Assembly (NCBI GenBank): GCA_903885085.1
Contig: CAISHH010000135.1
Location: forward strand, 1 to 60,570
DNA from: an uncultured Campylobacterales bacterium
Lineage (GTDB): Bacteria; Campylobacterota; Campylobacteria; Campylobacterales; Sulfurimonadaceae
Reading direction: 5' to 3'
Length of the DNA stretch: 60,570 nt
A program made the translations under genes and the position numbers. This document shows positions 1-9,816 of the stretch, in pieces (position 1 is the stretch's first letter; each line of letters starts with the position of its first letter). The notes under the pieces are model-generated. The model had not been told where the DNA came from. It did not search any database and saw only the letters and a list, made by a program, of their open reading frames with translations.

Positions 1-120
1 AATATTGAGAACGACATCCGGCCACCTTGTGCTAGAATTGTGTTACAGAAAATATCTCTTTAAAAGTGGCCGGATATGCTCCGCGTTTACTGGCCGGTTT
101 GAACGCTATACGCATCCAAA
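1..120. mobile_element. Remnant of an IS terminus, possibly IS21 family
   Basis: Repeated TGGCCGG motifs: ATCCGGCCAC 16-25 is the exact reverse complement of GTGGCCGGAT 66-75, and TGGCCGGTTT is at 91-100. This resembles the multiple terminal repeats of IS21-type elements. No transposase ORF is present in the window. Confidence 0.4.
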
Positions 121-126
121 CCATTA

Positions 127-279
127 GAACGGTTAGAATTTTGCTTTAAAGGTGCTTATTTTCCAAAGGGAATGAAGCTCAAGGATTTAGATAAAAACTT
201 TATTTCAAAAATAGAAAAAAGTATAAAACGCTTTAGTGGAATAGATGCGAAAATATTCCCTTTAAGTTACATTGTTTAA
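127..279 (+). pseudogene. 3' fragment of a truncated ORF (…RLEFCFKGAYFPKGMKLKDLDKNFISKIEKSIKRFSGIDAKIFPLSYIV*)
   Basis: Open reading frame with no start codon, directly abutting the IS-like terminus and ending in TAA at 277-279. Confidence 0.4.
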
Positions 280-291
280 ATTTTCAAAAAT

Positions 292-321
292 AGCCCGTGC
301 AAACTCCACACAGTACGGGCT
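292..321 (+). terminator. Hairpin AGCCCGT…ACGGGCT downstream of the truncated ORF
   Basis: 7-bp inverted repeat just after the stop codon. Confidence 0.45.
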
Positions 322-433
322 TAAATACACTTCTTAAACTTTGCTTAAAGCATAGCTATTTTCAGAGACAAAACTACTCATCTTTTTATTACGATATACT
401 ATCATTACAATATAACGAAATGAAAGGGTACTG

Positions 434-748
434 ATGAGATTAACGCTCACAGATGATGAGGTAATGGAGTTGATGAAATCAATCGCAAAATCAAACTATC
501 CTCTTTATTCTAAAATACAAAAGCAATATAACGATGATATTAATCGAGACATAACCAAAAAGCAATCATCTATCCAAGAAGCAACAAAGAGCCGAGAACG
601 TACCGCAAAAGCAAAAATCCTCAATGCTATTAATATACTCAGGTTGCAAGGCAAAGAGATCACGCCTTATGCAATTACTAAAGAGAGTGGGTGCAGTTAT
701 AACACGGTTAAAAAATATTATTCCAAAGGGGTATCAGATGGACGCTAA
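434..748 (+). CDS. Small HTH protein, possibly mobile-element accessory (TnpC/DUF6262-like C-terminus)
   Basis: Contains AKAKILNAINILRLQGKEITPYAITKESGCSYNTVKKYY, an HTH-like segment; start of a tightly overlapping three-ORF operon. Confidence 0.5.
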   Translation: MRLTLTDDEVMELMKSIAKSNYPLYSKIQKQYNDDINRDITKKQSSIQEATKSRERTAKAKILNAINILRLQGKEITPYAITKESGCSYNTVKKYYSKGVSDGR

Positions 749-1151
749 ACAAAGAGAATTTATTTTGCTTCGAGCTGATGGGATTAGTTACGACAAAATA
801 GCATTGCAACTCAAAACATCAAAAGCGACTTTGATACAATGGAGTAAGCTATTTGAAGATGAAATCAAAGATATACAATTTCAGAGTTTTTTACAGATCA
901 AAGAAACGTACTCATACAGCCAAAAATCAAAATATGAAACGCTACTCAAACAGCTCAATAAGATAGATGATGCAATCCTTGAAGCTGATTTAACGGGTAC
1001 GCAGTTAAAAGACCTCTTCGCTATCAAGAATAATATTTCATCACAGTTGGAAGCGATAGAGAAAAGAATCTCAACTGATGCAAAAGTGACGACTACCAAC
1101 GAGATGGGATACAAAGAACACTTAAGGCTAAAACTAAGTGAAATTGAATAG
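738..1151 (+). CDS. HTH-containing hypothetical protein
   Basis: ATG at 738 overlaps the upstream stop; MDAKQREFILLRADGISYDKIALQLKTSKATLIQWS is HTH-like, followed by a coiled-coil-like region. Shorter start chosen than in the ORF track. Confidence 0.5.
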   Translation: MDAKQREFILLRADGISYDKIALQLKTSKATLIQWSKLFEDEIKDIQFQSFLQIKETYSYSQKSKYETLLKQLNKIDDAILEADLTGTQLKDLFAIKNNISSQLEAIEKRISTDAKVTTTNEMGYKEHLRLKLSEIE

Positions 1152-1488
1152 CCTGCAAGCGATAAGAGAGCTTAAAAGTGTTGGAAGCTTACCAAGTATC
1201 AAACCGATGATATACAAGCGTGTAACGATAGATAAAAGCCGTTTTAGTGCTATTGAACTTCTCAATCACTCAAGTAGTATGTGTTTATTTGCTATGAGAT
1301 TATTACACGATGAAATCAAAGTAACAAATAAGACTCAATCTCTTCAAATTGCAATGAATGAAATTTTAAAACTAAACTCTATAATCTCAAAAGATGATTA
1401 TTATCTGATGAGCGACTACACAAAAAAAGATACAAAGAAGTCGTACAAAGAGATAGGATTAAAAGCCAAACATCTTGAAAGATGGTAA
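1138..1488 (+). CDS. Hypothetical protein
   Basis: Overlaps the upstream ORF by 14 bp, consistent with translational coupling. Confidence 0.45.
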   Translation: MKLNSLQAIRELKSVGSLPSIKPMIYKRVTIDKSRFSAIELLNHSSSMCLFAMRLLHDEIKVTNKTQSLQIAMNEILKLNSIISKDDYYLMSDYTKKDTKKSYKEIGLKAKHLERW

Positions 1489-1660
1489 AACCATACAAAA
1501 CCGATTTTAGACCTAAAAAGATGATTATTTTGAAATTTACAAAAAGGGATTTTTCAATAATAAAAAGTAGAAATTTTAGTGAGTAGGTATAAATGAGGTA
1601 GAAATGAGCTTCAAAAAGAAAACTTAAAAAGCTTTGGAAGTCCGTAGAATAGGAGAATAC

Positions 1661-1674
1661 AAGCCCGAAGGCTT
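1661..1674 (-). terminator. Short hairpin AAGCC-CGAA-GGCTT downstream of rpsU
   Basis: 5-bp stem with 4-nt loop immediately 3' of rpsU. Confidence 0.4.
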
Positions 1675-1677
1675 ATA

Positions 1678-1890
1678 CTATAGGCGTGATTCATAACGTC
1701 TCATCATGTAGAGGCGTTTAAGCATTTTCTTACGAGCGCTAATTTTGTCTTTCTTACGCTTTTCAGTCGCTGTTTCGTGGAAACGGCGAGCACGCGCTTC
1801 AGTTACAATCAGATTTCTATCTGTTTGTTTCTTGAAACGGCGGTAAGAAGCATCAAAATTATCGTCATGGCGTAATACGATACCAGGCAT
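1678..1890 (-). CDS. rpsU: 30S ribosomal protein S21
   Basis: [49 protein letters not shown]… matches bS21 length and pattern. Confidence 0.93.
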   Translation of the reverse strand: MPGIVLRHDDNFDASYRRFKKQTDRNLIVTEARARRFHETATEKRKKDKISARKKMLKRLYMMRRYESRL

Positions 1891-1964
1891 TCACATCACC
1901 CACTTTCTTTTAAAATTTTTGAAAGCGAATTGTAGCATAAGTTTTTCTTAAAACCTAATTTACT

Positions 1965-4900
1965 TTAACATTTTGCGATGTGCTGTTTTACGAAAACCTC
2001 AAATTCACTCGCTGGGATCGGCCTGCTAAAGTAATATCCTTGTATCTCATTACAGCCGTTTTGTTGTAAAAACTCTAACTGATCTCTTGTCTCCACACCC
2101 TCCGCAATCGTTATCATGTTAAGATTGTGAGCCATACTGATTATTGTTTTGACAATATTTCTATCATCAAGATTTTCATTAATATCACAAATAAAGGATT
2201 GATCTATTTTCAGTTTATATACGCTGAATTTTTTGAGATAACTCAAAGATGAATATCCAGTTCCAAAATCATCGATTGACATTCGTATCCCATGACTGTG
2301 AAGCTCATTCATAATAGCTATAGCATCCATTGGATCTTGCATCGTAATACTTTCTGTAAGCTCCAACTCAAGATACTCGGATGAAACTCCACTCTCTTCT
2401 AACGCACTTAAAACTAGAGAGATAAGTTTAGGATGGCGAAATTGAACAGCTGAGAGATTGATAGCCATAAGAAAAGGTTTCATTCCTTCATCTATCCACT
2501 TTTTCAGCTGCTCTAAGGCAGTACGAAGCACCCACTCGCCAATGGCAATAATTTGTCCACTACTTTCTGCAATAGGGATAAACTCTGCTGGAGAAACCAT
2601 TCCAAGTGTTGGATGTTTCCAGCGAAGCAAAGCTTCACTTCCAACTAATTTCTCTGTCATCGCATCGATCTGCGGCTGATAATAAACCTCTAATTCATCA
2701 TTCTCTATTGCCTGACGTAAAGCATTTTCAATTTGAAGATTACGAGCTGCACTTATTTGAAGTTCAGAAGTATAAAAACGATAGCAGTTTCGCCCATCAT
2801 TTTTTGCACGATACATCGCAACATCAGCGGCTTGAAATAAAGTCTGAAAATCTTTACCATCCATCGGGTACATGGCAATTCCGATGGATGGAGTAACTGT
2901 AAGATCATGATCTTCAATCTGATATACTTGAGAGATAATATGTGTCACCTTTTCAGCGAAATGAATAGCTCCATCAACGTCAGCGTCTGGAAGCAGAATA
3001 ACGAACTCATCACCCCCTTGACGAGAAAGAGTATCGCCATATCGTGTAATCAACTTCATGCGTGAAGCAATTTCAACCAAAAGAGTGTCACCCACAGAGT
3101 GTCCAAGCGTATCGTTAATATTTTTAAAATGATCCAGATCAAGAAGCATTACCGCTAGTGAAGTATCTGTTCTATCGGCAATACTAATTGCATGCTGAGC
3201 CCTATCGTTAAGTAATAGTCTATTTGGCAATCCCGTCAAAGCATCAAAATGCGCCAACCACTCAACTTGATCCTGCGCTGTTTTTTGAGCCGTAACATCT
3301 TGCATTGAACCGCGAATGCGAATGACTTCCCCATTTTCGATAGCCGGAGTACCAATGGTACGTATCCATTTATCATTTCCCTTGAGCGTTCTCATCTGAA
3401 GTTCCAAATCATAAGGAGTATGATCCATAACAGCTAGATCTATAGCATTTTTGATTTTTTGAAGCCACTCACCGTGATAGACACTAAGCCCTATCTCTAA
3501 AGATGTAAGATCGTTTGGATCCATATCATGAATACGAGACACTTCAGCAGTCCACTCCCCTTCCCCTGTTTTTACATCAAATTCCCATGCTCCTACATGA
3601 GCCATTGCACTCATATCTTCTAAGAGTTTTTCTGTTTTTATTAAGCGATTTTGTGCCTCTTGTTGTTTCGCTTTACGATCAAAATTGTCCATAGCAAAAC
3701 TGAGTTCTGTTGTCATTTCTTGAATTAATTTTTGACTTAATGTATCAAATGCATTCAGGGTGGTAGAATAAAGGGTAAAAGCTCCTATAACTTTGCCGTT
3801 TTGATAAAAAGGGATCGAAGCAGAAGCTTGTAAGCCCATTGTTTTAGCTTTTTCCTGCCACGGAGCCGTAGAAGGATCATTCATAAAATCCTGACACCAA
3901 ACTGGATGTTTTTCACGAACGGCAGTACCAGTAGGTCCTTGTCCAAAAAGAACATCCCCGCGGGTAGAAATTTCGATTTCATCAAGATAATGATGCACAT
4001 CTCCGTAAGAAGCAGCGAGACATATCGTCTCCTCTTGCTTATCGACAAGACCTATCCATGACATACTCATCCCACCGAGGGTAACGGCATATTTACAGAT
4101 CTGCTCAAAAAGCTCTTGGGGATTTAGTGCATGGATAATCACCTGATTACATTGACTCAAAGTTGCATACATCTGAGTCAGTCGCTGTATAGATATTTTG
4201 TCTTTATTTTGCTGAGTTATATCGATCATAGAAGCTATTGTTTGACCGCTATCTGGTAAATAAACAGCAGTAACAGATCCCAGTCCCTTTTTTCCCTTGG
4301 CAGAAACAAAATTAAATTCATACCGATCCGGTATTGTTTCATCAAATGAACGTCTAAGATGATAGGTTTTCATCCGTTCTTTATCTACGTCATCTACAAA
4401 ATTTAAAAAAGAGGTTCCAACCAATGACTCTTTCGATGATTCTGCAAGCTCTAAGAACTGCTCATTAGCTAAAGCAATAGTCCCATCCGCTTCTATAATA
4501 GCCGTACATGTACCGTTTCTTTCAAACAAGGTACGATATCTATTTTCTTGATTTTTAAGATTAGTGATATCGCGTGCAATTCCCAAGATACCGATTAAAT
4601 TATGAGCATCATCATACAAAGGTGTTTTAACCGTCTCGAAAAGACCTCTATATCCGTTATCAGCGAACGTCAGCCACTCTTCATTGCGGCTTGGTCCATC
4701 GGCTTCCATCGCCAAGCGATCATTTACACGGAAAAAATCGGCAAGTTCCTTGTCTACAAAATCGTAGTCTGTTTTTCCAACAATATCTTTTTCTTTACTG
4801 CCAAACAAACGTTCAAACGCAGGGTTGCATGCGAGATAAACTCCATCACTGCTTTTAAGCCAAATTAGATCTTCAATTGTGTCTATAATATCATTGAGCT

Positions 4901-5333
4901 GGGATATTGTTTGATTGTATTCTTGATAAGAAAAAAGATAGCTTGAATGACGATCTCTTACAAAACTATTTTCTGGCACATTCTCAGAAATATCTCGATT
5001 TTTCGGTAAAAAGTTCAAATTTTCAAGGATATGGATAGAAACAGGAAGAGAGAAATCCGAGAGCTGAGTTCTTATAGAGCGGCTTAAATAAGGCTGTTGA
5101 TTTAGTATGAGAGTTTCACTACACTCAGAAACATCTCCACTTTTCAACGACTTCAAACAGCTTTCAAGCGGACCATCACGCACAGGTAGGATTTCATAAT
5201 AGGGACGTCCGACCACCTCTTCAAGTTTTTTTTCACAAAATGAAAGATAAGCATCATTCGCAAAAACAATTTTATACTCACTATCGTGAACAAAAATTAA
5301 ATCTTTAATAAGATTAAAAACCTGTAGATACAT
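1965..5333 (-). CDS. Multi-PAS/GAF GGDEF-EAL c-di-GMP turnover protein
   Basis: RQGGDEFVILL (GGDEF) and SEALLRW…DDFGTGYSSLSYL (EAL), preceded by several PAS-like segments and one GAF-like segment. Confidence 0.93.
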   Translation of the reverse strand: MYLQVFNLIKDLIFVHDSEYKIVFANDAYLSFCEKKLEEVVGRPYYEILPVRDGPLESCLKSLKSGDVSECSETLILNQQPYLSRSIRTQLSDFSLPVSIHILENLNFLPKNRDISENVPENSFVRDRHSSYLFSYQEYNQTISQLNDIIDTIEDLIWLKSSDGVYLACNPAFERLFGSKEKDIVGKTDYDFVDKELADFFRVNDRLAMEADGPSRNEEWLTFADNGYRGLFETVKTPLYDDAHNLIGILGIARDITNLKNQENRYRTLFERNGTCTAIIEADGTIALANEQFLELAESSKESLVGTSFLNFVDDVDKERMKTYHLRRSFDETIPDRYEFNFVSAKGKKGLGSVTAVYLPDSGQTIASMIDITQQNKDKISIQRLTQMYATLSQCNQVIIHALNPQELFEQICKYAVTLGGMSMSWIGLVDKQEETICLAASYGDVHHYLDEIEISTRGDVLFGQGPTGTAVREKHPVWCQDFMNDPSTAPWQEKAKTMGLQASASIPFYQNGKVIGAFTLYSTTLNAFDTLSQKLIQEMTTELSFAMDNFDRKAKQQEAQNRLIKTEKLLEDMSAMAHVGAWEFDVKTGEGEWTAEVSRIHDMDPNDLTSLEIGLSVYHGEWLQKIKNAIDLAVMDHTPYDLELQMRTLKGNDKWIRTIGTPAIENGEVIRIRGSMQDVTAQKTAQDQVEWLAHFDALTGLPNRLLLNDRAQHAISIADRTDTSLAVMLLDLDHFKNINDTLGHSVGDTLLVEIASRMKLITRYGDTLSRQGGDEFVILLPDADVDGAIHFAEKVTHIISQVYQIEDHDLTVTPSIGIAMYPMDGKDFQTLFQAADVAMYRAKNDGRNCYRFYTSELQISAARNLQIENALRQAIENDELEVYYQPQIDAMTEKLVGSEALLRWKHPTLGMVSPAEFIPIAESSGQIIAIGEWVLRTALEQLKKWIDEGMKPFLMAINLSAVQFRHPKLISLVLSALEESGVSSEYLELELTESITMQDPMDAIAIMNELHSHGIRMSIDDFGTGYSSLSYLKKFSVYKLKIDQSFICDINENLDDRNIVKTIISMAHNLNMITIAEGVETRDQLEFLQQNGCNEIQGYYFSRPIPASEFEVFVKQHIAKC

Positions 5334-5399
5334 CAGACGACCCTCTCTTCAAAATATACTAGATATAGTATAACATAAATGGATTACTATATTTTATAC

Positions 5400-8180
5400 C
5401 TATCCATGTCTTTTTCCTTTATACTCTTTTCTAAAACAGCTCTGGCAAATACCATAGTTTGAGTTCAGAGGAAGCGGTTTTGTACACATCCTGCATCTTG
5501 GCACAAAGTGGCTATTTTTGAGAGAGTTTTCTATATATCTGTTGAGTACACTTCTAAAATGTCTTGCATTGTCCGCATCTATGAAAAACTCATCAAATCT
5601 GTAACTAAGCCATAAATAAAGTGTGATCTCTTTAACACGATCCTCTATTTCAAGGAGCTCTTCCATCGTGCTTGCAAACTCGCTTTTCATCTCAGGAGGC
5701 AAATACATGATAGGTTCTTTTTGCTCTAACTTATGCACATAGCGCTCAAATGAAGCCACAATAAATGGCGATTTAAGTGTCAGCGGCGCAGAAGCGAGAT
5801 GATATTTTGCCGCGATATCGATATCATATCCATCGACTATTTTTGCCGCTTCAAGCATTGTTTCAATATTTGCCGCGGTAAAAGGACCATTAAACTTCAT
5901 ATTTTCAACAAAAAACTCTAAAATTTTTGTAAGTGAAGTCTCTTCTAAAATAGAGCCAACAAGTTTGATGTGATCAAGATTTGCCATCACTTTAAAAGGA
6001 ATATCCACAGGTTTTGCAGGTTTTGACATATTTTTTTCGATTACATGTAAGGCATCGCTTTTAAGCGCGCCGACATAGCCGACTTCATTGAGTCCGTAAC
6101 GTCCCGCGCGTCCTGAGATCTGATGAATCTCTGAGGGTGTCAAAAAGCGGTCTTTTTCACCGTCAAACTTAATGACTTTAGAGAAAAGAATCGTCTTAAT
6201 TGGCAAGTTCATTCCCATTGCGATAGCATCGGTGGCAATTAAAATATCCGTCTCTTTTTCTCGAAATCTTCTTGCTTCCTCACGTCTAACTTCTGGCGAG
6301 AGATTGCCATAGACGACACTTACTTTGTAACTGCGTGAGAAGTTTTGTTTGAGACGTAAGACATCTTTTCTTGAAAATGCAATGATGGCGGTTGCTGGCA
6401 TAACATCCGCTATCGCCGTCGCTGTTGGAAGAAGTTTGAGAGGATTTTTTCTCTCAAATTCTATGATGGTGAGTTTCTCTCCAAGATACTCAGCAAGCGC
6501 GACGATAGCATCTTTTGCATTGATAGAACCCGTCATGATGATCTTTTTCGCAGGTGCACCGATGATGGCATTTGCCCATGCCCAGCCGCGATCACGGTCA
6601 TCAAGCATTTGCACCTCATCGATAACACAGACATCTACGTCAACATCGAAGTTGAGCATCTCGATGGTCGAGCTGATATGTGTCGCCTCTTCGTTAATGA
6701 GCTGTTCTTCACCTGTTATAAGTGAAGCATCGACTCCACTCGCATTTAAGTCCTCATAGCCCTCTAACGCCAAGAGTCGGAGCGGTGCGAGGTAATAACC
6801 TGTGTCTGCTTTTTTTAAAGCTTGCAGTGCTTCGTATGTTTTACCGCTGTTAGTTGGTCCGATGTGTAAAATCAACTCTCGTTTCATAGAACGAGCGATA
6901 GGAAAAAGGTTTTTAAAGTCGCGAATAGTTCGAGCTAAGAGCATCTGTTTTTGACGTTTTAAAAGCTCCTCTTGAATCTGCTTATTAAAGGCGTAAATAA
7001 TTTTTCTATGTGTTTTTGCAGAGATACTGAGTGTGTTATAAAGATACGGAGAAAGGTGTTCAAACACTATTTCAAGAAGCTCTTGTTTTGGAAGTTGTAA
7101 AAGTGTCGAAGCTTTTTGACACTCATCGACAAGAAGATTGAACTCTTTTACAAACTCATCTTCTTGCTCTTTTTTTGCCATCTCTATTTGAGTATTGAGT
7201 GAAAGATCCTGCCCATTCCAGATAAGTTTGAAAAGTTCTTCTAACTCTATAACAACGTGTACTTCATATTTTATCTCGATATCAAGATCACTAAAATCAA
7301 ACTTCTCTTTTGAAGTCAATACAACATCATCTTGGCTTACATGTAAGCCCTCAACACTTGAATATTGTTTTAAGATAACAGCTAACAAAGTTTCACTCAA
7401 AGGTGGAAGTTTTAAATCAGCTGTCGGAGAAGCGGTTTTTAGAGCAGTGAGTATCTGTTGATCGCTGAGATATGGGTGTGGAGATTTGAGATTCTTTATA
7501 AATTCATCCACCTCTTTTTGCTTTCTCAAAGTTGCAGTCATCTTTAATGACTCTATTTTTCCTATCAGATGTTCATCATTTTCAGCAATCAGTTCATCAA
7601 TATCTATAACAGATGTTTTTAAAACTGTTATTTTTTTAAAACTCTGCTCTGAAGTTGTTATAGCAATGGAAGCGTTAAATTCAAGTCTATCATCATTGTC
7701 AAATTTGCCATCTAGGGCTTTTTGCAGACGCTCTTTTTTCTTTTCAAATCTTAGATGTCTGAGTTTTGATTCTATCTTTGCGTAAGTGATTTTTTTACTT
7801 CTTACATCTAAAAATGCACCAAATATCTGCAAACGCTCATCTGGGGAAAGGTCTTTAAACTCTTCTAAAAGCGAGTCTATCTTCTCCTCTTTTTCCATTG
7901 AGGGTTCAGGCGCTGTGAGTGGAGGATAAAGCTTTTTATCTGCTTGAAAAAAGTGCAAGATATCATCACGCACCATCGTATCGCCGGTAGACCAAAGCTG
8001 ACGGAGTGCGCGTAAAAGCTCTTTTTTATTAAACTCCACATCGAAGAGACCAATGGTGTGAGCAAGCTCTATAAGTGTTTTTTCATCAACACGTTCTATC
8101 CCAACATCAAAAGGATCATCGCCGAAAAAATGTCTTATTTTTGTATTTATTTTTATTGAGTGTTTATTTTTCTTTGCCAT
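5400..8180 (-). CDS. SUV3-like DEAD/DEAH-type RNA helicase with C-terminal Zn-ribbon-like motif
   Basis: ILHIGPTNSGKTYEAL Walker A, VCVIDEVQMLDDRDRG, SVVYGNLSPEVRREEARRFR, HQISGRAGR; C-terminus CRMCTKPLPLNSNYGICQSC. Confidence 0.85.
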   Translation of the reverse strand: MAKKNKHSIKINTKIRHFFGDDPFDVGIERVDEKTLIELAHTIGLFDVEFNKKELLRALRQLWSTGDTMVRDDILHFFQADKKLYPPLTAPEPSMEKEEKIDSLLEEFKDLSPDERLQIFGAFLDVRSKKITYAKIESKLRHLRFEKKKERLQKALDGKFDNDDRLEFNASIAITTSEQSFKKITVLKTSVIDIDELIAENDEHLIGKIESLKMTATLRKQKEVDEFIKNLKSPHPYLSDQQILTALKTASPTADLKLPPLSETLLAVILKQYSSVEGLHVSQDDVVLTSKEKFDFSDLDIEIKYEVHVVIELEELFKLIWNGQDLSLNTQIEMAKKEQEDEFVKEFNLLVDECQKASTLLQLPKQELLEIVFEHLSPYLYNTLSISAKTHRKIIYAFNKQIQEELLKRQKQMLLARTIRDFKNLFPIARSMKRELILHIGPTNSGKTYEALQALKKADTGYYLAPLRLLALEGYEDLNASGVDASLITGEEQLINEEATHISSTIEMLNFDVDVDVCVIDEVQMLDDRDRGWAWANAIIGAPAKKIIMTGSINAKDAIVALAEYLGEKLTIIEFERKNPLKLLPTATAIADVMPATAIIAFSRKDVLRLKQNFSRSYKVSVVYGNLSPEVRREEARRFREKETDILIATDAIAMGMNLPIKTILFSKVIKFDGEKDRFLTPSEIHQISGRAGRYGLNEVGYVGALKSDALHVIEKNMSKPAKPVDIPFKVMANLDHIKLVGSILEETSLTKILEFFVENMKFNGPFTAANIETMLEAAKIVDGYDIDIAAKYHLASAPLTLKSPFIVASFERYVHKLEQKEPIMYLPPEMKSEFASTMEELLEIEDRVKEITLYLWLSYRFDEFFIDADNARHFRSVLNRYIENSLKNSHFVPRCRMCTKPLPLNSNYGICQSCFRKEYKGKRHG
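6041..6050. repeat. TTACATGTAA copy 1
   Basis: Exact; in helicase CDS, LHV frame (DALHVIEK). Confidence 0.9.
7337..7346. repeat. TTACATGTAA copy 2
   Basis: Exact; core of 16-bp palindrome GGCTTACATGTAAGCC; in helicase CDS, LHV frame (EGLHVSQ). Confidence 0.9.
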
Positions 8181-8920
8181 ACATAATTGTATCCAATTAC
8201 TAGCATTATGGATGTTACTACAAGTGTAAATATAATGGTGTATCCCGTTGGAAGATCATAAGTATATGAGAGAAAAAGTGCCGCGATAACACTCAGTGAA
8301 CCAAAGATCCAAGCATACGCGAACTTGTTGAATCTGCTCTGCACGACTGCAATATATGCCGGTGCGATGAGTAGAGCAAAGACGACTAAAACTCCCGCTT
8401 CCTGCACAGACGAAGTCACGGTAATGGCAAGCATCGTAAAAAAAAGGATCTCTTTTTTCATCCCGCTCAACCTAGGATAAACAAAAAACATAATAACACC
8501 TACAAACGCGTAGATACCTGTACTTTTAAATACATCAGAAGAAGAGACAAATAAAATATCTGCCGCGCTTAGTTTGCTATAAAGCTCAGTTCCCTCGGCG
8601 CTTTGAGCCAAAATAAGCATAATTGCAGAAACTCCAAATGCATACAAAAGTCCTATAAAAGCTTCAATATGCTGAAGTTTAGCGTTTGCCCATGTTATAA
8701 CACCCGCACCCAAAAGTGCAAACAAAAGCGTCATCTCTGTTTGCGCGTTCCCGTGCATAAAAGCGATGCTTATCGCCATCCCGATAGCTGCGATCTGCCC
8801 GATAGCGAGGTCGGTAAAGATAACACCGCGCTTTATAATCTCGATTCCAAATATCGCGTGTACAAAAACAAGCGATATAGCCAGCACGAAGGCCGGCCAT
8901 AAAAGTTCTATTATTTGCAT
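8153..8920 (-). CDS. Metal ABC transporter permease (ZnuB family)
   Basis: Polytopic 255-aa protein with a permease pattern; overlaps the substrate-binding-protein gene. Confidence 0.85.
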   Translation of the reverse strand: MQIIELLWPAFVLAISLVFVHAIFGIEIIKRGVIFTDLAIGQIAAIGMAISIAFMHGNAQTEMTLLFALLGAGVITWANAKLQHIEAFIGLLYAFGVSAIMLILAQSAEGTELYSKLSAADILFVSSSDVFKSTGIYAFVGVIMFFVYPRLSGMKKEILFFTMLAITVTSSVQEAGVLVVFALLIAPAYIAVVQSRFNKFAYAWIFGSLSVIAALFLSYTYDLPTGYTIIFTLVVTSIMLVIGYNYVWQRKINTQ

Positions 8921-9789
8921 ATTTGTGAAGCGATATCGCCGTAGAAAGTTTCTAGTGTGTCTGTACCGGAAACAGCACCCATTTCATGCGGAAGTATGAC
9001 AACTCTTGCTCCAGATTTTGCAGCTATAAAGTCCGCTGTTTTTCTCTCATGGTACACATCTTGTAAGATGATTTTCACACCGTTTTTCTCCATCGTATTT
9101 AGCGTCTCTATTGTATGTTTTGAACTTGGAGAAACACCCGGGAGTGGCTCGATATTGCCATAACTCGTAAAGCCGTACTCTTTTAAGAAATAGTTGAAGA
9201 GTTCATGATACTGGATCACTTTTTTATCCTTACATGTAAGCATCTTCGCATCGAAATTTTTGAGATAAACATCCCACTCTTTTAAAAACTTTGCTAGATT
9301 TGTATTGTATTTTCCAGCATTAGCTTCATCTATCATTGAGAGTTTTTTCGCGATCACTTTTGCGATAGTAGGTACCATATGCGGGTCTGTGATATAGTGA
9401 GGATTGCCCTCTGCGTGGATATCTCCAAACCCACGCGAAACCGTTGTAGGCTTATCTATCAGTGGGATAAAATGAGAAATATCTAAAAATCCTTTTGCTC
9501 CTGACTGAATGTTTGCGTTGTTAGCACTTTTTATAAGTGGCGGCAACCAACCAATCTCTAAACCTGCGCCATTGATGACAAGCAGATCTGCATTTCTAAG
9601 TTTTGCAAGCAGTGAGGGCTTTGGAGTGATAAAGTGCGGATCATATTTACTCGCGCCAAGCACGACAACATCCACTTTGTCACCTCCTACTTTTTTAACG
9701 ATCTCGCCAAAAGTAGCGTAAGTCGTATCTACTTGGATATTTGCAAACACTGCCGTCGCCATCAAAACTGATAATAATATTTTTTTCAT
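8911..9789 (-). CDS. Metal ABC transporter substrate-binding protein (ZnuA family)
   Basis: Signal peptide; SKYDPHFITPKPSLLAKLRNADLLVINGAGLEIGWLP and KKVIQYHELFNYFLKEYGF are ZnuA-like. Confidence 0.88.
   Translation of the reverse strand: MKKILLSVLMATAVFANIQVDTTYATFGEIVKKVGGDKVDVVVLGASKYDPHFITPKPSLLAKLRNADLLVINGAGLEIGWLPPLIKSANNANIQSGAKGFLDISHFIPLIDKPTTVSRGFGDIHAEGNPHYITDPHMVPTIAKVIAKKLSMIDEANAGKYNTNLAKFLKEWDVYLKNFDAKMLTCKDKKVIQYHELFNYFLKEYGFTSYGNIEPLPGVSPSSKHTIETLNTMEKNGVKIILQDVYHERKTADFIAAKSGARVVILPHEMGAVSGTDTLETFYGDIASQICK
9230..9239. repeat. TTACATGTAA copy 3
   Basis: Exact; in substrate-binding-protein CDS, LTCK frame (KMLTCKDKK). Confidence 0.9.
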
Positions 9790-9816
9790 CTATTTTCCTT
9801 TTATTGTTTAGCGGTA

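Noticed and set aside
881-1114. Antisense ORFs in the track overlapping convincing CDSs (for example 881-1114, 6349-6759, 13623-14015, 36004-36444)
   Set aside because: They mirror strongly supported genes on the other strand and show no recognisable domains or independent signals.
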